A stretch of DNA of 64,000 nt from Heterotrichella gracilis (taxonomy: Eukaryota; Sar; Xanthophyceae; Tribonematales; Xanthonemataceae): contig JAULBX010027716.1 of assembly GCA_032358255.1 (NCBI GenBank), positions 124,001 through 188,000 of the forward strand. The letters are read 5' to 3'. Positions within the stretch are counted from its first letter, which is position 1; each line of letters starts with the position of its first letter. The translations under genes were made by a program, and so were the position numbers. This document shows positions 24,031-35,700 of this stretch, piece by piece. The notes under the pieces are model-generated. The model did no database searches, was not told the origin of the DNA, and worked only from the letters and a program-made list of their open reading frames with translations.

Positions 24031-27000
24031 TCAGTTCCACTCCCCCCTGGACGCTGGACGCGCACCCCCATCCAGCCCCACCGGTGCAAAGGGCGCCGAT
24101 GGCACCCCTCCCGCCCCCTGTGCCCTCCCCGGCGAGTAGCTGATGTCATCAATGTCAAGCTCCAGGGGCCCCAGCCCGTATCCCAACCCCAGCTCTTCCT
24201 CCCCATCCATCCCCGGGACTGCCCCCCCTGCATGGCCACCGTTTTGGTGGTTGTGCTGCTGCGGTGGGGGGGCGGAGTATGGCCTGTCCTGGCCCCCGTT
24301 GGTAAGCTCCTCCAGGTTACTTGTCGATGGGGTTGTTGAGGTGCGGCCGCCAAACAGCGGCTTCATATACCTGGATACGGGGTTTACGGTGTGGTTTAGG
24401 GTGCAGTTGTAGGGCAAATCGTAGGGTGTCATTCGACAAAGGGGAGGTGCGGCCACCAAACAGCCGCTTGATGTACCCGGGTGAAGGGGAGGGGTTGGTT
24501 CAGGATTCAGGGGGCGGTGCAGGGTGTGGTGTATGGAAATTGAGGATGTCATCTGAGAAAGCCTGTGCCATGCATCCTTTACAATGAGCGGCAATGGCGG
24601 CACAAGTCACACTGCCCAGATGAATTTACCCTAGTTTTTATACGCAGTGTATACCCTGCGTTCCTCTATTACTTTGCTGTTTCTCCCCAGCCTCCCCCAT
24701 ACATTGCGCATCCTCACCCCCCCCCACCCCCATCCCCCCCCGCCCCCACACCCACCTCGCATCCACCATCTTCCACAGCATCTGGGTGCGAGATGGCTCC
24801 TCCAGGCTCCTCCCCTCAGCAATGGCTGCCGCGCCCCCACCCCCGGGCTCCCTCAGCCTTGCGTACAGCCCGTCAAACAGAATTGCATCGCTGTCGCCCT
24901 CAAGGTTCAGGCGGCGAAGGAGGGGGCCTGCAGAGGGGGGTGAGGGGGGTGGGGTGGGGGACATGGTGGAGGTGGGTAAATGGAGGCTGTGCCGGTGGTG
25001 TGCGTGTGAGGTGGGGTTATAATAACATAAAAAAGGGTGAATGAACCGGGTTCAGGCGGCGCAGGAGGTGCCTCTGTGGAGTGAAGGTGTGCATGTGTCA
25101 GTGCTGATAGTCTGCCTCAAAACGCGCAGCACTGCGGCGGCCAGAAAGCACGGGAGAGGCCCCCTCCCTCTCCAGTCCACTTCCACCCCTCCCACCGGTC
25201 AGGCCCGCAAACCACCAGCACCCCTGCATGAGCCCCCCAAACACCAGCGTGGTCACCACCACAATGAACAGCGTGGCTGTCTCTATGGCGGGGATCCCCT
25301 CCTCCCCTGATTTGGACGGCAAGTTGACGGCCAGACCATACGCCACCGCCCCCCTCAGCCCGCATGCCCACTGCATGAGCTGCAGGTGCTCAGGGATGGG
25401 CACGCGCCGCCCTGCGATGGGGGGTGGGTGGGTGTGAGGGGTGGGGTGGGGGGGCAGGTGCAGGGAAGTGGGTGGAGGTGCTTGAGATGGTCGGTAAGTT
25501 GGGGAGTGATGGGTGCAAGATTGCAGGCAGGAAAATGGCAAACTGATGGGTGAGACGTTGCCTGCAATTAATCCATTGGGCCCATGGACTAGGGCCTGCC
25601 CAGTCACCAGCGTCAAGATTTCAAAGAGGGTGTCCAACCCACAGCTTGTCCTGCCCCCGGCTGGGAGCGATTAGGGTTTAGGGTTGGGCCTGTGCCGCTC
25701 ACCTAGATTGACCAGCTTTGCCAGGGGGAATATGTTACAGGCGCGCGACAGCAGGCACAGCGGGATGCCAGTTATGAGCAGGCCGATGTCCCACCGGTGC
25801 CTGTGGGTGGCAACCTGTGAAGAGGGGGAGCAGGGCGTTACGGTTTAGGGTTTAGGTTCAAGGTGCCTGTGGGTGGCAACCTGAAGAGAGGGGAGGGGGG
25901 TCCGGGAGGGAGGTAGGGGTGCGTGATGGCCCAAAGGACGCTGCTTATCCGGCTACAATGCCGAGTGGTAGGTAAGTAATAGCTATATTGTAATATCGTT
26001 CTTGAACAACTTATTCTGCAATTATACAAATATGGCTGCTGAAACAAAAAAAGCCCTTCTACCGGCTTCCCTGTGTACTACCGGTGCCTGTGGGGCATAT
26101 CCACCTGAAGGCAGGGGTAACGACCAGGGCTGGGTGCATGGACGGCACAGGCAAAAGAAAGCGCTTCCAAGCCAAGATGAAGGCATGCTGTGAATGTTGC
26201 AAGAGCTGGTGCCAAGCTGGCAGACGCGCCTTGGTGGTTCGTACACAGATTGCGAAGGGAAATAATTGTTGCACATGCAGCAGCCTGGCGCAATATTTTT
26301 CTGCTCCAAGCCTTCAGCAGCATTGGCCGCAGGCTTTGATGGCAACGATTTAGATGACTTTGGGGTACCATGGCTTGTTTCAGGAAAGCAAGTGTGGCGG
26401 GACAGTGGCCTCCCTCTTTGGAGGTCACTCACTACCATGCCACAGAGCTTCCCCGAGACACGGCATTGTACCCCAGATAATCCAAACCACCACCATCGGG
26501 GCCTGTGGCCAACGGCTGAAGACTCATACAAGTAGAACACTGCAATTGGCCTGGAGTGCAGGCATGCAAGCAAACTAATTGATGATGCGTTGACAAAGGT
26601 GCCAGTTGAGCGGACTGTGCTGCTATGCACGTGAGTAACCACCAACGTTAGGGTTCAGGACTCAGGGTTTACGTGTTAAAAAAGCACCTGGGGACCCAGG
26701 TATGAGGGTGCAAATTCTCCTCACACAGGACGGCCAACGATTGCGACAACATGCTATGCATTTGGTATTCAAAAGTATATAACCCCTGTCTCATCATGAT
26801 CAATTGCGGCGCACCTGCAGTCCCAGGTAAGCAAACACGAATGTTTCGCACAGGAAGGCCGCAAACTCAAACAGCTTCTTCAGCGTGATCTGCGCGTCTG
26901 AGGTCACGTTGTGGTACGAGTAGTGCGCGTGGCAGATGCCTGCAAGGAAGGGGGGGAGCGGGAATAAACAATTAGATTGAAAATGGAGATAAGGATGCGA

Positions 27001-29572
27001 ATAGTATTATGATACTTTTGCATAAGTAGCACTGTAGCACAGCGCTCACCTGTTCAGAACAGCACCAATGCCCCACACAACCCCTGCACCTCATGTTCAG
27101 GGTGTAGGGTCAGGTGTACGGTAGGGTTTTCAGCCCACCTGTGAAGAACAGCGCCAAAATGCCCAACAACTTGCACACTTTTGAATGTAGGGATAAAGGT
27201 TATAAGGTGTAGGGTTCCCAGCCTACCTGTGAAGAACAGCGCCACGATGCCCGACACCAACCCTGCATCTCGTGGATGTAGGGTTTAGGGTTTCAAAAGT
27301 TAGGGTTCCCTGCCCACCTGTGAAGAACAGCGCCACGATGCCCGACAGCTTGCACACCTCCCCCAGCAGGTACGCAAGATACGCAGACATGGACACCAGC
27401 GCAATCTCATAAATGGCGCCATCAGACGCGTGCGTCCCCCGAGTTGACAGCTGGAAGCGCTTTAGGATGAAAGCGCAGGGGAGGGCCACCGCCACCCCCA
27501 TGACCAGAGATCCCCCGCTGATGACCAGGAAGCGCCAGGTCACCATGGGGATTGTCATCCAGGACACCGGGTTTTCGTAAAACTCCTCGATGGAGCGGAA
27601 CAGCGCGATGGCCACCGCGTCGTTCAGCACCGACTCTCCAAAGATGCTGCGTGGTGCGGGTGCAGGGTGGATCAGTGAGCGGAGGGGGTACTTCCAGGAG
27701 TTAAGGGTTTTATATAAGGGTTTTATATAAGGGTTTTATATAAGGGTTTTATATCCCTAAGCTCTGAACCCCAGTCAGCTGTAATTGATGACACGGCCTT
27801 GACAGATGATGCAATTGCAATCACAGAATGGGTTTCCCAGCCGAGCACAAGCTCATGCCTGCATCAAAATTGATTATTGTTTTAAAACACCGTACTACTA
27901 CCTTTACAAAGGGCTGCAGGGCTGAGCAACAAACGAGTGGGGCATTGACATTGACATTGCAGTGACAAAGCACCTAGCGCTACAGGGCTCAGCTATGGCA
28001 GTGCTGCGTAGAAGCAGCCATCCCTTCCAGGTTGTGCACATGCTGGTTGCCGGTACCGGCGCATGCGCTGTTGGCGCATCTCGGTGTATGTACTGCTTAC
28101 ATGTTGTGTATGTGCTGCGTGCAGGTCTCAGCCTGTGTTTCACTTACAGGTTGTGTAGCAGCGGTGGCACGCTGAGGTCTCCAAACACAGACAGCGTGGC
28201 CACGGGGTCGATGGAAGAGATGAGCGCACCTGTGGCGGGCACGCGCAATTTTAGGCATGGACATGAAAGAGGTCATCAATTTATTTGTCCCTTCAAGGGA
28301 ACCAAATGAATCAACGGAATCAAATGAAGCAAACCAGGGAAGATCTTACTTATGATTTTGTTGATTATAAATATACTTGCTTACAGATTTTTATTTTCCA
28401 TTCCATGTTGAACAAACCAGTAAGCAGCCTCTCCTTAGACCCTAACCCCTAGCCCCCAAACCCTACATTGTCGACCCTACACCCTTCACTCACCGTACAG
28501 CAGGCAGTCCACTATGGGGTTGATCAGGTTTTTCCTGCGCACCACCCCCAGCAGCACCAGCAGGTAGGTGAACAGGCCAAACACCAGGGTGGAAATGACT
28601 GTGCCCAGCACCGCAAACACTGTGATCGCGCCAAAGTTGCGGAAAAACTGCTTCTTCTTGAGGGTGAACCCCGCGGCAAACACGATGGGGGGGAGCAGGC
28701 CGTAGAAGAAGGCGGAGGGGGAGAAGCGCAGGGGCTTGGACAGGCCTGCAGGGACGGGGAAAATCTATTTTGAAGTCAAATAGACATGCTTAAATACAAG
28801 CTGGACAGTGTATAAAGAGGGCGGAGGGAGAGTAGCGCAGGGCTTGTACAGACCTGGGGAAAGGAGGGGCAGAAATGGTCCTAAAAGCGAGTGTCACAAT
28901 CATGACTCATATACCTTTATAGATATGCGCCCTATGACCACATGGGCCTCATCGCCTGCCCATCCCATGGCTGCGGTCATAGCCTGTGCAGGCGACGGCA
29001 CATGCACGGTGCAAGCATAGGTGATGGCATGCATGCACGTGCGCCTCCCGCACAATGCAGGCGAGTGAGGGGTGTGGTGGCGTATCCCCTTCTGGTAACC
29101 CCTACTGGTGTACCCCCTACTGGCACTTGCCACACTGCCATCATCTTGCAAAACCAACCTTGCAAAAGCAACATTATAGAAAAACCCTGATTTGTTGGCC
29201 GCCCTGACATCCAGGCGCGCCCCGCGTGATACACCCTGATTAGGGTTTAGGGTTTAGGGTGCGTGCGGTCGTTGTGCTGCCCCTCAGGGGCCAGGTAGTG
29301 CCACGCACACCTATATACGAGGAAAGTCATCTGATTGCCACTTGAATACTGTGGAGTGAAGTGCAGAAGACTCGAGTCCATTTTAAGGTTAAGGGTTTAA
29401 TCCTGAGGGTGTGCCCCAACGACGCACCCAGCATGCGGCCGAATCCCCCGACCACAATGCCCAGGATCATGGCTGCCCCCGACGGCGGCAGGTAGTGCCA
29501 CTTGTACCGCTGTATGAAGAATGTGAGCATGACTGTGATGATCAGCAGGCACCACACCAGGGTCAGCTCCTC
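24031..29572 (-). CDS. Na+/H+ exchanger, organellar NHX5/6-NHE8 type (first exon not found)
   Basis: CPA1 cation/proton antiporter that exchanges Na+ or K+ for H+ across endomembranes. Nine exons sum to 591 codons in frame: 29572-29428, 28745-28494, 28229-28148, 27646-27318, 26939-26815, 25814-25703, 25411-25196, 24927-24756, 24370-24031. Visible family motifs in order: EELTLVWCLLIITVMLTFFI; FFYGLLPPIVFAAGF (the amiloride-binding region); GALISSIDPVATLSVFGDL; LIFGESVLNDAVAIALF, with the Asp of the transport site; IVALFFTG; CETFVFAYLGLQ; CGLRGAVAYGLAV; YMKPLFGGRT. The C-terminal tail (about 110 aa) is Gly/Pro/Gln-rich and acidic. The FGGRT end and the ALISSIDPVA motif favour endosomal/Golgi members. 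No ATG fits directly upstream of 29572, so a short first exon further out is missing. The junction after exon 7 (25196) was chosen for phase and is less sure. Confidence 0.85.
24335..24480 (-). repeat. Echo of the exchanger last-exon acceptor edge
   Basis: The start of the last exon (YMKPLFGGRT, 24340-24370) recurs at 24443-24475 as an open piece reading YIKRLFGGRTS, 105 bp upstream in the gene's direction. The copy lacks a usable AG acceptor. Telomere-motif fragments lie between (24384-24405). Confidence 0.8.
24900..25080 (-). repeat. Echo of an exchanger acceptor (exon 8)
   Basis: The exon 8 start (LLRRLN, 24905-24927) recurs at 25046-25075 with its own CACAG-like acceptor, coding HLLRRLNP. 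Either could in principle be used as a 3' splice site. Confidence 0.7.
25800..25885 (-). repeat. Echo of the exon 6 acceptor of the exchanger
   Basis: 'ggtgcctgtgggtggcaacctg' occurs at 25796-25817 and 25861-25882, separated by GGTTTAGGGTTTAGG. The first is the functional edge. Confidence 0.9.
27048..27345 (-). repeat. Four-unit echo of the exon 4 donor of the exchanger
   Basis: The exon end and donor 'acctgtgaagaacagcgcca' is present at 27050 (degenerate), 27138, 27226 and 27317, a period of about 88-92 bp. Each unit is followed on the plus strand by a TAGGGTTT-like run. Only the unit at 27317 joins the coding exon (27318-27646); similarity to the functional edge falls with distance. Confidence 0.9.
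27702..27755. repeat. 13-bp minisatellite (intron)
   Basis: Four copies of AAGGGTTTTATAT in an intron of the exchanger gene. Confidence 0.95.
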
Positions 29573-31065
29573 CTGCACACGGCACAATGGTGGCGATTGT
29601 AAGATATAACATAATGATAAATAACAAAAAAACCAATAAAGCCATAATAATAACACCAGCCACCAGTGTATGGAATACCCGAGAGCCAGGGACACCAGGT
29701 GGAGTCATAAACACAACCTGTTCCTGTATGGGTGTTTTGGCAGGGCTGGAGAGAACGGCATGCAACCTGAATGGTGGGCTGCGACCATACTACCTACACT
29801 CGGCCCTAGCTAGGAATTGCATTCATGATCCACGTCATCCGCCTATGGCCCTTCTTCCGAAAGGCATTTCAGTATTACACATGAATATGTGGAAAGCTTG
29901 TGCATCAAGGTTCAATATGGTAACCATATAGTTGGAACGAGTTTCGAAGAAGGGCCACCTTTTGGGTTGAACATGACCCCAACCATGTCATGGCTAGGTA
30001 CTATGGGCTCCAACACTTGTAACACATTCTAAGAGTTTGGGTGTACCCCTTGCAGCTCAAGCTCTCTTCAAAGCACACAATACACAAGGCACACATCCCT
30101 TTTCTGAAGGTTGACCCATGACAGAATGGCAAGCGAACATGTGCATAGTCTATATGACCAACACCAGTCGAACCATGACACCAAGGGACCCAATGAAGCC
30201 ACAACCACCACAACCCACCGAAACATATCCAGGGGAAGTCATGTTGGCTCTTTGGGTGTTCCCACTACCGTGCCATTGAAGCTCGAGTTTGTGGTGGTCC
30301 CATAGAAACCGCTGCAGCTGCCTCCACGCAAGTCCAGGCAGTCCAACCCAACCGGTGTAAACTACAGACTCTCTTTATGCTCTGCAAACAGAGGTTGCGG
30401 CTGCACCCTTGTGTCACACCATCCAATAACGTATGGGGAGCTGAGGTGCTGCCCAGGACGCCCACCAAGTCTCGGTACAGTGGATCAAGGCTATGAAGTC
30501 ACCAGGACAGCAGACGAATCGTAAACCAACCAGGAAACCGTGTACCTGCTACGGTGCATACGTGGGTTCTATGCAGCTACTTACGAGAAAAAGTCACATG
30601 CCGGCAATAGACGTGTGTATATGCGGCAGCAACGGTTCTGGCACTCAGTGTATACTGTATACGTTTCAACAAAAGTGGAGTTGTATTCCTGGTGGCTGCA
30701 CAGACATCTACTGGCGTTTCTTGTGTGCATGCATCATTCACCCAATATCGGGGGACTCCGTTGAACGTTCCAGAAAACCCTAAAGGGTTTAAAGTGGCCA
30801 CAGTGCCACCTATCCACAGCTGGTTTCTGGGGAAATGATAGCCTTCTGAGGCCAGCAGTTTCAACTTGTTGCCAAAGAACCTTTCCAGGACTCCACCCAA
30901 CAGATTTCAACCTCAAATTTGGCCAAGGCATTTCAGAAATTTTCAGCCACTGGCTTCAACATGCAAGATGGGACAGCGCCACCAAAGGTTGCGGTCCACC
31001 CACAAATACATCAACCGAGGGTTACAAGCGTGCAGAATTGACAGGTCTTATTCTGATACACCTAC

Positions 31066-31073
31066 TATATAAA
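31066..31073 (+). promoter_or_regulatory. TATA box candidate
   Basis: TATATAAA in 'cctactatataaaggaaac', plus strand. It lies 1.7 kb before the ATG at 32760, so it would serve a transcript with upstream exons, such as the pieces at 32186-32584. Confidence 0.3.
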
Positions 31074-32185
31074 GGAAACCCGACACCCTATTATGTGTCA
31101 CTCATTTCGAGTTTACTCTTTACGCAAGAGAAGAAGTTGAAGTGGCAATGGCATGGCGATAACAGCCGCATAAGCAGGCCCTGGCTAATTTGTGCGATAC
31201 CAGTGTATGTGAGGTCCTCCTTGTGTAGAAGTGTGAGGAGGTGGGGATCCAGCGGGGAAGCCAGGAGGCGTGGTGGTAGCGCAGTGCGCCAGGGTACTGT
31301 GGGGCACGCCGTTGCAAAACCCAAATCCACTTCAACGTGGAATTCCAGTTAGCTATTTGAGTACCCGCTTAGCTGCTTGGTGCTCTTTTGGATGATACTG
31401 GCGCATATTATCTTTGCCGTTAAACAGTGCCTAGACCATCCTGCAAATCCTCCAACAGCCGGTGACCTGGATTGTGAGCCCTAGCCAGGCGCCACACACC
31501 AGTGACAGGGCATTGAGGGTTGCACTTCAGCTATTAGGTTTAGGTTTAGGGTTTCAAAAGGGTTGCGCTTTAGGAGGATGTAGGTAGAAGCAAGCTTGTG
31601 TGAGTGCGCAACAATGTACTGGAAAAATCCATTGTACAGGCAGGGCTTCAGTGCAATGTCCTGCCAACCTGATTGGCTTGAAGCAAGTCAGGATGCGCAC
31701 AGTACGTGCGTGCACAGTACTAGGAGGGGCGCGATCTGCAAACAGTTTGAACCACATATCTTCACAATCACACGCTACTTCCGTCCTGCACGGCGGCCAT
31801 CCTCTTCCATCCAATACAGCACTAGTACTGGCCTGGGTTGCCACGCACATGGGCAGTGCCATGCACTTGCGTGTGTACAACAAGCCAGGTCTATCAGAAA
31901 CAGCACAGAGTTGGTTTGTGAGTGTCAGGAATGACAGATACCTACTCATGGGCACGGCACCAGAGCAACTGCAAGCCTGCCAGCATGCATGCATGTGCTC
32001 AACATTGCATGCCACTGCCCTTGCACACCGTCCTCAGCACCTGCATCCACGTGTGCCAGCACCAGACGCGTGAACTCGTTGCGTATCAGCAGTGATACCA
32101 CCCTTGGTACGCGTTTCCAGCGTGGCACCGCGTCGACCAACTCGGCTGCCAGCAGCAAAAGCGCGCCGAGTGTTCAGAGCCGTGT

Positions 32186-32584
32186 TTGGACGTTTTTGCA
32201 AACCTTCAAACGGCTGTGACTCCTTACACCTTCCGTACACTCTCTGCTGACTCCCTCGACACCTTGTGCACACGTTTCCTCTCCACTGCTTCCAAGCTTA
32301 TTAGCCATTGCAAGCCAACCTGGTCTGTTCACCTCAAGCTAGCCTCATCACACGTTTCTCGGCCCGAGAAGGTAGGTAACACGCTCTTGATACCCATATT
32401 CAACGCTTTGTCCAGTTATGTTGCTTTGCGGCGATGCCCACGCCGTTTAACTGCCTCTTTGGTGTGACCCTTGTTGCAGGCTTTGAACCCAACCCTGAGC
32501 ACAGCAATCTAAGACCTTTTGCGCTGTATCTACAAAAGCTCCTCAGCCCAAGTATCCTCAAGCGTTTCCTCAACTTCACAAGGC
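32186..32584 (+). other. Two exon-like open pieces, unidentified
   Basis: Piece A (about 32186-32372) reads FANLQTAVTPYTFRTLSADS, LDTLCTRFLSTASKLISHCK and on to SRPEK, ending at a good GTAGGT donor. Piece B (32480-32584) starts after TTGTTGCAG and reads GFEPNPEHSNLRPFALYLQK then LLSPSILKRFLNFTRL, ending at a GTATGC donor. Both look helical and protein-like and lack stops, but their splice phases do not match directly (A ends in phase 0, B needs phase 1). They may belong to the 5' part of the glycoprotein gene or to a separate small gene. Confidence 0.3.
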
Positions 32585-32759
32585 TGGTATGCGCTCTTGC
32601 AACTCAGCGTCAGCGTTTTGCACAGGCCTGTTGCACCCCACGTGTTGCTGTGCATGGTGCACCAAACCGCGTCATGTATGCACACACCCTGGCGTCATTC
32701 CGCACTCACCCTCATCGATGCGCCCCTGTAGGACGACAACAACCCAACAAATAGCAGCA

Positions 32760-35700
32760 ATGACAGCTTACAAGAGCTCTTCCCGGGTAGTTGGCCGCCT
32801 GCTGCGTCTGGCCGTGGCCGTGCTTTTTGTCCTACCTATCCTACCTGTCCTGGGCACCAGCCACACCATCACCTTCCGCCTCCAAGCACGCGCTTCCAGC
32901 CACGGTAGGATACAAGTTAACCTGAAACGTGTGCCTGTTTGTCTGTTGCCCCGTCCCAGCTTTCGCCTCGCGCGTTTCAGCACAGCTTCGCAATATGCAT
33001 GCATGCATGTGACGCGTCGACGGCGCCTTTTTGCCCCCGGCCACGCCCACCTCCTCCAATACCGCACCAGAATCTTTCTTCCATAGCATTGTAATCACAC
33101 ATTCTGGTGTTGCCGTTGTGCAGGCGGTGCCGATGTACACGCCCTTGGTGGCCATGGGCTTGGCCACTCCCCATAACCTCTCCAGCGTCGGTACCCTCCC
33201 CAACGTGTCGATTGCTCACGACAACAACGATACTTTTTCTACCTCCAGTGGGAACGAGGCGGAACACTTGGTAGGTCCCCTCATTGTGTTGCACTGACAT
33301 GGATCAGTGAACCCTGCTTTAGGGTTTACGGCAGCAGGGTGTCCATGAACTTCATATGCATATGTCCGTGTACAAGTCCAGCCGCAGTTGCCCACCAAAG
33401 CGCCCGCTGTTAACATGAACCTCCTCGAAACCCTTCTCATGCCCATAGCTGTAACCACTGACCATCCTCCCTTGTCCCTTGTGCAGCCCACAGCCGCCGC
33501 CCTGTCCACCTACAAAACACTGAGCGGCACCTACCACCCCTCCAACCCCCTGGCCACCACCATCTGGAGCTACATTGCGCTCCCTCTGGACTTCACAGCA
33601 ACTCCCTTGGGCCACATCGCCCACTTCAACGCCTCAAGCGCCTCAAGTTTGGGCCACAGCTGCGAGTGCTGCGCCTCCAACCATGGGAACGCAACGCAGT
33701 GCTTGGTAGGTGCCTCCTATTGGCAATATGGGCAATCTCTGCGGCTATCAACTGGCACGTTCCTAAGTATGCTAAGAGCTAAGGTGTAGTTAGGGTGCGT
33801 ACCCTGCTGCGGCTGAACATGCAGTGGCCAGTGGGCAACTGGCCCTGGATTGGGTTTATGGTGTAGGGTTTACGGTTGCGCTGCAGCTTGCAATGGGCAG
33901 GGTTGAAGGGTTGCAGTGCCACCACAAAACCTCCTTGAAAACTGCCCCTGTTGCCTACTAACCCATCTCTCCCCCTGCCTCTTGTGCAGCCCAGAGCCCC
34001 GCCCATGTCAGCTTTCGAGGTACTGAGTGGCGCCATGTCCCACTCAGCCAGACCCCTGGAATACAACCCCTCGCTTTTAGGCTACACTTCTCCCTTTCTG
34101 GACCATGCCACTTCTCCCCTGGCCTACACCACCATCTCCCTGGGCTATACCGCCACACCCTACACCCTACTGGAGTACTACGACGATGGTACCTCAACCA
34201 CCAGCACCCGCCTGGTCCGCACCATCGCCCTCTTGGGCTACACCACTGCTCCCCTGGGCCAAATCACCGCCCCTCTTGGGATTGGCTTCATGGAGGAGTG
34301 GCGCTTCAATCCAGCCTACATTGATGGCCAGGTAGGGTTTAGAGCCTGCGTTTAGGTTATGTAGGTAGGGTTTTAAGCAGTGTTGGCTAGCCTGCTTTTA
34401 AATAGGATTTAAGAATCAGGTTAGTCTTCGCCCTTACTGCGTCTAAGTAAAGGCAAAAAGGGTCTTGCCTGCAGGGTCCTTGGCTCGCTGTCTTGGTGTG
34501 ACACAACAGCAAGCATTCAGTCAACCTGTATGTGCATGCTTTATCGATGGTTGCCTGGGCCTTTGGACCCATGTCAGCGATGACAAGAGTCCCTGTATAT
34601 ACGCCCAGCACCCCTTGACCCGCGTCCCTCCCTTGGCGCAGGACCGCTTTAACTTCAGCGGCATGCGCCAGCCCAACCCCTGCCTGGCCCAGGACATCAT
34701 CCTCAATGCAGCCGACAATGGGGTGTGTGTGCGGAACACATCCCGCCACGCAACCTCTGACGTCAAGCTGCAAGCCATGCCAGCCCTCGCACCCGCCCCT
34801 GAGCAAGACCTACTGAGCAAAGACAATATGGTAGGGGCCATGCATGTGTATGTGTTTGATGTGCTAGGGTGCTAGCGCAGCGTTTTGTCTTCAGCAAAGA
34901 TTGGTTTCAGCAAAGATGCAACAGACTCTTTGCTTGGATGACCTTGGTGCCACATCCTGCACAAACCCTTCATCCCCCTGCTGCCCCATCGTCCAACCCT
35001 AATAGCTAAACCCTGACCCAAAACCCTGCACCTTGCAAAACCCCTGTCCCCCTCTGCTTCCCCATTATCTCTGGCCCTCCCCTCCAATCACACTTGACCA
35101 TATGAGCTCACTTTCCCCATGCTGCCCCCTTGTCCCTGACCTTCCAACCCTAACCCTTAAGCCCTACACCTTGCACAGCCCAGTCCCTCTCTGCTCCCCA
35201 TTTACCCTGACCTGTATCTGACCCCTCCCCTCCCCATTTCCCAGGTTGACCACGTGAGCGTTGACACCCACCTTGCCGCCATCACCCAGCTCCACACCAA
35301 CCTGCCCAACGACAACAGCGCCTCTCATCTCCAGACCCCCGCAACAGTGCAGAACCCTACATGCCCTAGCTCCCACGGCACGGGGCAGCCCACCTACTCC
35401 TACACCAACAGCACACAGACCATCAAGGACATCCCGACCATCGCCTCGGGCGAGTCCATCACGCATCTTGTGGCCCTGCCGCCCCGGGACATTGGCGATA
35501 ACAGCAGTAGCACCACCATAACCACCACCGGCACCACCTTGAGGACCATCTTCAACACCGCGATGTGGGCAGCACCCCTGGCCTTCCAGGGCGCCATGCT
35601 GTACTGGAAGCTGACCTCATCCTTGACAGGGGGGGTGCAGACAGCCTTGGCATGTGCGGCCGCACCGGTGCTGACCCTAGCAAGGGTGGACATGCGCTGG

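Larger units (their letters stand above)
29573..32759. other. Divergent region with unresolved 5' exons
   Basis: Must contain the missing first exon of the exchanger (-) and the promoter of the glycoprotein gene (+). Most of 29750-31000 shows nothing recognisable. A TATATAAA box lies at 31066-31073 (+), and two exon-like pieces at 32186-32584 are listed separately. Confidence 0.4.

Noticed and set aside
24443-24475. Alternative (mutually exclusive) last exon of the exchanger
   Set aside because: The copy reads YIKRLFGGRTS but lacks an AG acceptor and a good continuation, so it fits a decayed echo better.
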